NCBI RefSeq assembly: GCF_001949145.1
Contig: NW_019091640.1
Span: 8,199 to 70,198, forward strand
DNA: 62,000 nucleotides
Source of the DNA: Acanthaster planci
Taxonomy: Eukaryota > Echinodermata > Asteroidea > Valvatida > Acanthasteridae
Direction: 5' to 3'
Shown: positions 36,401 to 48,400 of the stretch, one piece after another
Layout of the letters: each line of letters begins with the position of its first letter
Position numbering within the stretch: the stretch's first letter is position 1
Translations under genes and position numbers: made by a program
Notes under the pieces: model-generated
Seen by the model: only the letters and a program-made list of their open reading frames with translations
Told to the model about the DNA's origin: nothing
The model's database searches: none

Positions 36401-39400
36401 ATTGTTCCCTCTGAGAAGACTTTTAGGACAGCCACTTGTCCAGGCATGCAACTTGGACTGCGACAAAATACGAAGAAATTCCAATCTTACAAGACTATGT
36501 ACAGTGTTGTCAATTTTCAATGGCATGAGTGTGAAGTGAAAACCAGGAAATCAGCTGATCCAAGGAAAAGTTGCATGTCTGACTTGCCACGGGCAACATG
36601 TTCCATTTAACAATGGTGAACTGCAGTGATGTCACCAAATGGCCATTTCTACATAACAGACGTGCGACCCCTGAGGCAAAGCCAAGGATGTTATGCATCA
36701 ACAGTTTCCAAGAGCCATCAATGTAAGAAAACCCCTGTGATTCCTAAACTGACTAATGTGAGTAGGCAACACCGTCTTGTACAATACCTTCACAACTCCA
36801 TTAGACATCACAAACGATTCCTTTGCTCATACTGCGTTAAATGGTCAGAGCATTACAGCGCATCAGTAACATCCCAAGTATTCCCCTTTGCTGCTCTTTT
36901 TGTCCTACAAGACCAACTGGAGAGAACTCCCTACCTCTGGCAGCCTTCTCCGCATGGCTGATCTCCTCCATGAAGTCAGCCACATCAGGGTGTTTGGACT
37001 CCACGACCTCCACCAAGAAATTCAGGAAGGTGATTTTGTTGTCAACCGACTTGGTGTTCCGGAGCTGAAATACATGACAGAGGAGCAGAGCATGTTACAT
37101 AGTGTAGATGGATTGAAATGATTTGAACCGATGCTATTCTATTTTTAATTTTGGGCCAAGGGGAAGGCAAAGATAATCGTGGCTGGATTTGGGGGAGATT
37201 TTGTTTCAATTCACAAGACGATTGTTCCCCTGCACCCTTCCTTGCCTCTCTCCACATGGGAGTAGAAATGGATACCGACATTAGATGGGAAACAACCAGC
37301 AAAGGTCTGACATCCCATCTGGGGGGAAACAGAAATAGTCTCGGTCACTTCATGCCAAGAGAATTAGAGATAAACACCAGCTGAGGAGCCACATTGGCTC
37401 AGAACAGACTTTTTCTTTGTTTTCTGGATAGTTTTGGGAGAGTCTTTTTTTTTTCACTTTATCAAGTTCCGCAGCAGGGAACACTGTTTCTCTATTAAGA
37501 CCAGAGTGGCTCACTTTAGTTAAGTAGTTGAGGTCAAATCCGAGGGACTGGGCATTCCTGGATCCCGTGTTCATGTAGTTGCCAAACAGCAAGAGGATCT
37601 CCAGCAACTTCTTGAACTTCTTACTGTCTCGGACCTCCTCGCAAGCCTTGGTCCCCATGACGACCACCTGAGAAGCAACACAGCACGACAGGACCATATG
37701 TTAACAGTTTAGTGGCTAACAGGGTGTCCATTGGAGAATGTTTCACATGGGTAATAGAACCAGGCCTCTTTAGAGTAAAGCTGTTTTTATGAGGTTGGAA
37801 ACTGAGCTATTTTGACAATGGGAGGCAGTGAATAACATGCACCAAGACGAATCCACTCAACGGGTACATGTATGGCAGCCAGTTTTAGCTGAGAAATTTC
37901 AATGGACCCTGACTTACAGGTTTGATATCCTGGATGGACTCCTGGAACCTCATCTTGAAACTGATGGACTGTAGTCGGGGTATCAGACGCTTGATTCCTC
38001 CAATCTACAGAAGACAATGAGAAACCGTCTCGTTTGTAACCCTGCCTAGTACATAACACACATTACTATGTGTTATTGACAACATTTACACACACTTGAT
38101 ATGTATTGCATGCAGTACTGTCTGCTTTGGGTAGCGGATAGAAGTGCCCCCATCAGCAAAGAAGGAAAAGGTTTGTGGGGAATGTTTTCATTTTGGCACA
38201 AGGCGTACATATGATGACCGTATATTCCAACAGACATTGGTCATGCTTGCCTAGTGCTACCTGTGCAAAGCGTACAAGAACCTCAGTGTACACACATACA
38301 CCTGTTTTACATACAAAGTGTGGACATTCCTTTGTTCTCCTGTGGTTAAGGAAACTTGAGGAAAATGCTCCTTTTTCTCCAAATAGGATAACTCCCTCGG
38401 GCTGGATTTTTGATGATGATTTCCTGGACTGTTCCTCTTCATTTTGCCACAGATAACCTTGACCCCAAAATGCCTCTGAAACTGTTTTTCAGAGAGGGGA
38501 AAACACCGTGTGGACGTGTGCGAATCCACACAATGCCACCATACCCTACATAATGTGGACTTTTTGAGCAGAAGTCCACACTATATATGCCACGTCTGCA
38601 CACAGTGAGTCACCGAATAAAGGGCAGTCACTGCTGTGTCAAAGCACACCACCTCTTGTTCCTGCAGTGAGCAGAGAGGCAATGAAGAAATTGCCCAAGC
38701 TCTGAGCATTTTGTCAGTTCCCATTCCATTAGGTCAGGGTTCCTACATCTTTCAAAGCCTTTGCAATCCAAACCCTTCACACAACCACTACTCACAGTGA
38801 CACAGAATTGTTCAGCTTCGGCCATGTCTTCAAATTGGTCTTTAAGTTGATAGACGCTGTTGATCTCCTCTGGTTCTGGCAGGTTTTTGAGCAGAGACTG
38901 AATCATGCCCTCATTGAGATGATCCTCGTCAATTTCCAGGATCCAACGTTTCATGTCCTGGTGGGGAACCCTCAGGGAACCCAGCAGGATAGCTGCAAAT
39001 GAAAACCAAATATCATCAGGAGCACGGATGAGGGACAGCTGCTGAAATAATTCAACTGAGTCCTACCAAAAACCACAAGAAGCACCACGTTTAGACGGGC
39101 ACCAGAACGTGCTTCCCTCAACTGAATTAAGTTACTGAAATCTTAGGTCACATAAACTCTGCCCTGTTCAATTGTACCACAATGCAACATGAATGCTGTA
39201 CCTCTCAATGAATTCAGATTTAATCCTTAAGATGGAAGACAAAAGGATTGAATCATTCGTAACAGATTCTAGTTATTTTTATCCCCTTTGCTGGATTTTT
39301 TTGGATATCACACTGAGACTTATTTTGGCTCCTGGACCACGAAGTTTACATTTTTATGGGTAACCAAACAACGGTAAAGAAAAATAGAGTTGTGTGGTTC

Positions 39401-42400
39401 AGACGTCAGTACTGCTACATGGGCACACTTTCATCCTCAGACAGCAATTTCGTATTTACTGCAAAAGCAAACACAGATGCAATTTTATAAACATCAGATC
39501 AAATAGTCCTGCTGCGAATAGGCAAGTTTAATCAACATCAACTCGAGCAAATCTGGCTGCAGCAGACTTCAAGACACGACGGTTTTTCTTCTTCCCAATG
39601 TCTCTATCTCCTGAACAACATCTGTTTTAACTTACCCAGGTTTTGTCCTGTCTTGGCGTCCAGCACCTTGAAGGCTTTGACCTTCTTCTTTGATGCCACC
39701 TTTTGGCCATCACCAGTGTCTTCACCAAGCTTTTTGGCAGCTGCAGGCCGCACGAAAAATCAACATTTATGAGCAAGGTGAAATATTGCACCTGGCAGTT
39801 AGAAGAAAGGTTAAAGATGTAAGGAGACACATTTGAAGATGAAGAGGGTAAAACCAAGACTGACCACAATCTCAACTCAACTCAGAGCTAGTTTGGTATT
39901 CTAGGACCATATGTACGAAGTCCAGAGCCCTGCAGGATATTTGAGGACATCAATATGCGCATGTGCAAGGTCGGCCCTATCAACCAGCCGTACACCGACT
40001 CACATGCACTGAATATGGTCAAGCTGTCAGGAGCTTTGTTTTCAAATGGCTTGGCCTTCATGAAATACCAGACTTGCTCATACCAGTGAAAGCAAGAATG
40101 TCTCTTTATTCCGTACCTGGTTTGGAAGCAAAGACGTTTGCCAGTTCCGTCAAGATGGAGTCATCTTCAATCTTCTCCTCATCTACCTTGACCCAGAATG
40201 AGTCCTTGTTAAGTACCCGTGGTTGAATCTGTAAAATTTATCCCCAATACTCACAAGTGTCAAATACCCATTGAGTCTGTACCGGATGGTAATCAGTGGA
40301 ATCTATGCATTTACTCAATTTTACCTGGGACAGACAAGGAGTGTGTATACATGCATTTGTTACCAGATCCAACAAGTTGAGATTGAAAGATGTTTTTGGC
40401 TCATTTTTATCATTCTCAGACAGAGCTAACTCGACTTTTTATTTTGGTAAAGAAAAAAATTAGGCAAAATTGTGGGTAAAAGTTGACAAAAGTTGATTGA
40501 TTCTATCCATCGGCATTGTACAGTATTTAAGGCCCTGTAACTCAAGTACACCTCTGGCAATTTTGAACTTGTTTTGGTGGATCACATACACGAACATGAA
40601 GGGAACAGAAATTATAGGTCCGAAACCAACAAAGTTACAACTGTGTCGCAGCCAAATCAAGGATCATGATTTTCTCCTGTTCATGAATTCTTCTTTGACT
40701 GCTAATGGATACCGATTGGCACGGCACTGCATTGTTTATCCACCTTATTCCAGTTGGCTCTCTTCAGCGGCGTCTGCAGATCGTACTTCTTCTTGGCTCT
40801 CATTCCGTGGGGAAGCTCTGCTACCGGCGAGGGTGTGAAGGGGCCCCTCCCTCCTATCATGGGCACCCCACCGGGAGGAGGGGGTGCACCGGGAACTCCC
40901 ATACCGGGGGGTGGTGGGGGAGGGGGTGCACCTCCACCCATACCAGGGAGAGGCGGAGGGGGTGGGGCACCACCCATGCCAGGGGGTGGTGGGGGCGGGG
41001 GTGGGNGGGGGCGGGGGAGGGCCACCACCTATACCAGGGGGTGGTGGGGGAGGGGGCGGTCCACCCCCAATACCTGGGGGTGGCGGTGGTGCTGGCACTC
41101 CTGCACCCCCTGGGAGTGGGGGAGGTGCTGGTACTGCACCTCCAGGTGGAGCTGGTACTGATGAAGGGACAAGGACACCTGATGCAATCTGGAGAAAAAG
41201 GAGTGATTTAAAAGTAGTTTAAAGTAGACGTGCTCAAAACTTTACAGGATATGCAACAATTTCACTAATTTAACCAAGCAAAGTAATTTTTCTTCCAATA
41301 TTCCGGAGAACTGCTACATGTACGTCTGCTTTAAATCTAACAACCAGATGTCATTGCATACCTGTGCTTCAAGTTCTGCTATCTTCTTCTCATATTCTTC
41401 ATTTTTTTTATGGGCCTGAGACAACTTTGCGTCTGATTCCTGCCGTGCTGTCAACTCTTGTTCCAGCTGGAAAAAGAATGAAATGTGAGGGTCAAAACTC
41501 GACAGAACTTTCAATGAATAAAAGCTTACATACCAGTATCTTCAAAGGTTCATGTACCTGGCAAAAAATAAATGACATTTGAGCTCTGAAAATGTCTACA
41601 TGTGCATTCCTAACTTTTTTAGACCAATGTGATCTACACATAAAGTACATATTCTTCTCAGTCAGGAACAGTATAAGTGAACTGCTTTATGCATAGAAAA
41701 GTTACGCAAACAGTACACAGGACATCTATCCAGTCTTACAGTGACTGTGAACAAACACTGTATAAGATCTACGGTCAGAAATTGTGGGCTCAGAGTGGGA
41801 AACAGTCCTTCTTGTGCTCTTACATTTCTGTAAATGTGATAACTCAACACAACAGGTTCAACAGACCCAGGTAACCTTATTAAGTGTGCTGGGGAAATAC
41901 TGTACATTTTGCCATTGTGGAGTGGGTACCTCCAGGGCTTGATTAAACAAAATTACACAGAATGGAAACATTTTACTGAGAAGAAATTTAAAAAGTGCAT
42001 GTCTTTATCACCTATCAGTGATCTAGTTGGTACTCAGAAGTAGAAAAAAAGGAAAATTTCTGTACTAGTCTACAAACCCCAACTTACAGTCCTGGACAAA
42101 CCTGTTGGGACACGTGTTAACACCCATACCCTTTGCATGTCCCCCCTCCCCCCGGTCAATGTTGTCATCTGGAGCTGGAGCGCAGACCGCGCAGTGAGAC
42201 CCAACATTGAGAGGGGCCGGGGGGGGGGTGGGAGCCAACAAGATTTGGCCAGGATTGTAGCTGGAAATTTACACCGAAGACGCCATTTGGTCTGAAACCA
42301 CATCAAATTTTCAACATATCTGTGAACTAAATCGACAATGGGAAAGGAAAGAGCAGATTAAAAGCATTAGAGTTTAGACCTTCTCCATAGGGATTGAATT

Positions 42401-45400
42401 CAGCTTATCTCCGAAGGATGTGCTGTTTGTTCTCACAGACAGGAACTATAGAATTAAGTGATCATGTTGAGCACTTACTGACAGCCTTAGGCACTAGACC
42501 ATTTCCAGGGGACTTGACACAATTAATGGACTAGTGGAGACAATTTACCAATGCAAAAGGACCGATGATGTCAGTTTTAAAATTGAGGACAAAAACTTTC
42601 ATAATGCAATATGTATAGGGTACATTTTCATTTGAGGAAAGGAAAATCTCTCATACAGGGTAGTAGCAACAGGTCAGCAATTATTTCATTTTAATTCCAC
42701 AGGATTTTGCAATTTGACCACAGCAAATTGTACTTGAGGCATTTTTCAAAAATGTCTTCCAATCTGCTTTAGGTCAAACAAAAACTTAGTTGTGTTTCCT
42801 GTTACACTAAAAAATAAATCAGGATGGTTGGTTGGGTAAAATAGTTTTTTTTAATCTAAATTTTTATAGCCCCAAAAATTAGGGTCGGATGATGATCTGT
42901 AATTTTTGGGCGGGCGTCACGCATATTTGTAACAGGTATTACATGTACATGTAAGTCAGTGCAAGATGAATACTGTACATGTGCGCGTCAATATTACATA
43001 TCAGCATTGTAATTGAGTAGTAAAGCAGCTGATTATTGAAATACAAACACACAAGAGCCGTCCATCTCATGCTAAAAAAAAATTAATTAAAACAATACAA
43101 TGTACAGGAAAATGTACACAAAATGAGGTTTGGGGCAAGGCACCACAAGTTTTTATATTTTATTGATTTGTCCAATAAACAGATATAGGTTCCGCATGAT
43201 TTTCTACGTTGGGTCGGGTAACTGGCTATATCTTTGTTTGGCCTCAACACTTTATGCATTCACTCCATACAAATTGAATAATCTTTTCCCAACAGGAATT
43301 TGAATTTTGAAATCTGGTGTTCACATGAGTGCTAATCTAAATGTAGTCTTCAAATTTGAAATGCATACTTGCAGGAAAATTAATAAAAAACTCTTTTTCC
43401 AAGTTTAGTCAGAGCCTCAAACTGTGCAGGTGAAATTCTAGGGAAGTACATTCCTCTGGTTGAAGGGTGAGTCAACTTGGCCTAATTTTGTTTGGCCTAC
43501 TTCCTGACTGCAAATAACGTCTTGGTCTGATGTGAACCTGAAGTCTCCAGACAAACAAGTTGGCACTGAGTAAAAACTTCCTCAGCCACAACAACTTCTC
43601 CAGACTTGATGAGTTGTCTCCACAGGAAACGACTGTGGTCAAGACAAGAGTTCCCGTTGGGATGAAGGAAGACCCACGACTACAACAGCCAACCAAGCAA
43701 CTCTATTTTCAAAAGACGTCAGACTGGAGAAATGACCTCACAGAACGAGGACAAATAACAACTACCTTTCAGTTATAATACCTCCTTGGTCAAATCAACC
43801 ATGACAATTCCCTTCCCCCTCCCCTCGTGCTCTCATTGGCCAAGTTCTCATGAGGACATAGATGTGGAATACAGGGCCTACACATACTCACTGGCACATT
43901 CAAACCAATCCATGTCAGACCTCCTAACGGTGAGGGACACATTTTGCCAGCAGGTATCCTTGTGTCTGAGACTTACATTGAATTGATGGTCACAATAGTA
44001 TAATCACAACTATAAGACTAGTGACTCACAGCAAATTTGGGAGAGAGGACAGAAAACTCGGAAGCTCTGCAAAACAAGATGACATTGGCACTGCACAGAT
44101 TCATAAGTCTCCACGGACTATACCGGTCCATTACTAACAAAAAATGGAACTTATCCTCTTGAGAGACTTTTGTTTTTGAGATCCTTCAGCACAGGAAGTG
44201 GTGAAATAGGCACACGTTCTACATGGGGCCACCAGGGGCAGTAAATGCAAGGGGAACAAAATGCCTGAAGAATTCCGTTGGTCGTTGTCTAAGGAAATGA
44301 ACACAATTGAATCTGTGGGTGTGACAGAATTCCCCAGCTGGTCGGCATTTGGTTGCTACACCGGCATGAAGTAAACACCACTGGCCATGCCTCCTGGGCT
44401 CAACCTCTGGCCGAGTTGACCTGTTCCACTGTTCTCACTAGATTGGTCAGACTACTTATCACATGTCCAGTTAAATTAGCACAAGCCCCACAACAAACAG
44501 GTAAGAAAAGCACACTCACCTCTTTCTCTAACTTGCCTGCCTTCATCTCCAGGGTTTCACAGTACGCTTTTTCTTTGAATCCCTCTGTGAAACAAAAAAG
44601 TGTCAACAATTAGCGTCAAAACACACTGATTTTGAACCTTTCGTCTATTCTAACTTGTCAGTAAATGTTCCATGACTACTTAACTTTGAGCATGTCCAAG
44701 CAATTTTGATTTACTTACCTTTATAAATTATGCTTAAAAATGGTGAGACCCACAAACCAAAATCTCACACTAATATGATCACACCTATTTGATCAAAAGT
44801 TGTCTGGGAATCATCTGGCTAATGTGTCGACATCCAGTGGAGGGATGTTATATTTTATGCCCATCCAATCATAAAAACCACTTTACAATCGCAGAAGACT
44901 CCAAGAGCTGCTACAGGTAGCTACTGCTCGGTAAAATCACAAAATAAATGGACTGCTTCAGACTTATAGTTTTGTCAACTTGAATTTTTGAAGGCAAAAG
45001 TACCCGGAAAGTACTCGGCTTCAAAATTTAATTTTACAAAACTGTGATAACAAAAGTCTTACATTTAATTTGTAATTTAACCTGTATCCATTTTCCATCC
45101 AACGTCCATGTTCTCCAGCTTTGTTCACACCTAACTAGTTCAATATTTGACAGAAATACTTGGTATGTAGAAAGCACCTGACTACAACACTGCTTTAAAT
45201 GCAACTTTTTTGCAAGCTACAACACCCTATTGATGGAACAAGCATTTTGTGCATACCTAACACCTGAACACAGGTGCGGCATCACCACGGTAATGGATTC
45301 TAATTCTGACAGCAGGAACTATCTACAAACAAATCAACGAACAAGGAAACTGAAGATTCAAGACTTCACATGCCCTTGGTCAACTCACATAAACAGAAGG

Positions 45401-48400
45401 CTCTCTTGCCATAAATAATAACCAGTACCTAATTCACGGCACATGCTCACCTGTGAGAAGGTCCACGTCAATTTCAAATTTCCGTGTATACCTGAAGTCT
45501 GGATCCATACCCGATCTGTGCAGCACAATCTGAGAGACGCATTCTTCTATTAATTTGTAGTACTGTGGCCTATATCAGAAAATACAAGATCTTTCAGCAA
45601 ATACTGATTTCACACTGGTACAGTCTCCTCATTCAAGTTCCAAACTGACAGGTATCATGAATGATACATATATGCTGGTACTTTGTTATTACACAATAAA
45701 CGGAACCATTTCAATCTCTGAACGCTCAGGATCACAGAACATTCAATTCAGAATGCCAACTACTTGTCTTAAAAACACATGCTGTTCCTCTGGGTACATG
45801 TAACATTTACTCCTACACTAATAGTGTATGTTCAATTTGGGATAGCTTGTTCTTGGTAATGAAATGGGCACATTGCACTGCACTTTTATCTTTTCTTGTG
45901 CAAAAGTTTCACTGAGAGTACACATGCAGCTTAAGTTAATACCACAAAACGGTTTAAGTGGTAAGTCAAAAGAGAAAATGAGAGAAGAGTGATATATATG
46001 CGAAAAGGTGAAGAAAGTACTATCACATTTATTAAAAAAAATTGGTGAGAAATCGTAAATTGAACAAAGTCATAAGAGAGTAGGGAGACTACAAGGATAA
46101 CACGAGTCTTAGGCCGTGTCCGAAATGGGCTTCCGGAGCTACGGCTAGGTCTACGCGTCTCCACGCATTTCTAAGGGAGCGAAGACCTAGACCTAGCTCT
46201 AGACCAGAGATTCGGATGCAGCCTTAGCTATTGATCAAAAAGTTCAAGTGATGAAAGTTTCTAGATGAAAACTAACAGCGACTTTACCTCATAGCACCAT
46301 CTTCTCTGATCATGAGCAAGTGCTGGAGAATTGACAGGAAGAACGGCTCGGCCGGCGTGTCGGCGATGACCTGGTGGAGCAGCTGGTATGCTGACTCCTC
46401 ATCGGTAAGTCGCAGTTAAAGAAAAACAGACTTGAACATTCTCTGTACCTTACTGAACACACAGACCATGGTATGTACACCACTCAGAAACAAAGAAGTT
46501 ACCTTTGAGGCCAAACACAGGGCAATGTACTATTCACTTTTTTGTAACATTAAACAACAAGAGTGGGGATTGCAGTAACCGCTGATCTCTACATCCAAAT
46601 AGCAAACAGGGAGCTGTCACAATTAAAAAAGGTTGCATAGTTCTCGGAAAGCATTACTGTCTTTCACAGCCACAGTAATGAAATACAGTCATAAAGACCC
46701 AACTAGAGGAATCATTTAGCTAGGTTGAGGTGCAACAGAGAGAACCTGCACTTCTTATCACATGAACCAACTTTGCAGCAACACAAAAACTACTCTCAGT
46801 GCCAGAAACAGGTCCAATTTTTTCAACATTCAATGCGACTTTTCCATTTCCAACTCCTGAAAACAACACATTTCAAAGGATATTCTATCTCAACTTTGAG
46901 CCCTTCAAAGCGATGGCAGAACTCTTCATAGTCGTCCTCTTTGTGCTCATCGAAAACTGTGACCTGGGTTTCCAGCTCATTGCTCTTATTATCTCGTAAT
47001 TCCTATCATAGTGAAAAAGGCAAAAACTTTATTTAGAATGTGCGGCTTACTTAACCCCTTGATGACGGGAATTTTTTTCCAAGAGCCGACTCAAAGAATT
47101 CCAGCCTCACTTGGCCAAGAAGGCAACCTGCCAAAATGCAAATTCTCGGTTTGTGGCCCTGCGTGCTCTGCACGCTCTGAATTACCCAGTGAAAAGGCTC
47201 ATTGTTCGGTGGCATGTGGCTCTACTCACGCTTCCACATTCCCGTTGCCTCTTTTCAAAGTGGGGACTATTGCGAAGCTGGTGATTATGATGCAAATTCG
47301 GTCTTTTCATTTCTGGGCTACACACAAAGGCCAATCACCATATATACAAGAGCCAGGGTCTGCCTTCTTTCACCGTGTTCGCTCGAGTGTGGGCCGAGAA
47401 TAATAGTTGAAAAGCGAGCTGAGGATCTCAATTTCTACAGCGGCTCTTACCGTCTCACAGCGCAAAGGGGTTAACGGCAACAGTATGAAAAATCTCTTTC
47501 CGTAATTAGTTAAACTACTTACATTTTTTTCCCAGGAAATACACTTTATTGTGAGAAAGCTGATTCAAAGTTGGATTTAACAAAATTAAATGTGACAGTT
47601 GTTTAGGAGTTTCTTAAATTCCAACAAAATCTAAATCACAAAAGGAATTATTCTCTCCTTTGCAGCAAAGTCAACTTAAAATGCTTCCGCGTCATGAAGT
47701 CATGAAAAGTCTACGTGTCAAAGAAATACAAGTAATCAAACATCAGACAAAATCTGTTGTGGCACATGCTAAATGAATTTATTTACAAGCTATCTAAACA
47801 AAACAACATCAAATTTTCTGAATGACTCATGGATGATGCATTCCAGCTGGTTCTTATGCTTGCAGAATTATCAAACTCCAGACATAGGGACAAGTGGGAA
47901 AATGGGATTTGAACAGAGGGGAGAGTCGACTTCTGTTTTCACTTGTCTCATAGGGCTTACCTGAAGAGGTGATGATACTGTTGGGTGTTGCCCAACAAGT
48001 GTTCCCGACAGGACTATTAACCATTTATACTGGTTAAGACGGAAATGCCGTCACGCTGCATATTTAGCACAATGCAGCTGCCAATGAACATGCCAGCCTA
48101 AAAATAACTACTGTCAACTCACTTGATATTGTTTCAACCTAAATACTACTTTTTCAGTCAAAATCATGTAAGAGGTTTTGACTTTTAAACTCAGTGCAAC
48201 TGTTTCTTCCCAGATAGCTTAGTAACTTGGACACAGCAGTCCACACACACAACAGGTCTGAGATTCAATACAAGTTTCTTGTGCTTTGCTAATTCATTTG
48301 GAATTTACAGTTGCCATCCTTTCGTTCTAGTTTCTCAAACACCTGCATCACATATGCTTGTTTTATGATGTTGAGCTCAAATCCTGTGCGGTACAGTTTC

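Noticed and set aside
40705-41222. Long plus-strand open frames rich in Gly/Trp/Arg over the FH1 exon
   Set aside because: They are antisense shadows of the proline-rich FH1 exon; the minus strand has the conserved formin sequence and splice sites.
47011-47403. 130-codon plus-strand open frame next to formin exon 6
   Set aside because: It lies largely inside the piggyBac-like MITE and resembles no transposase or other protein.
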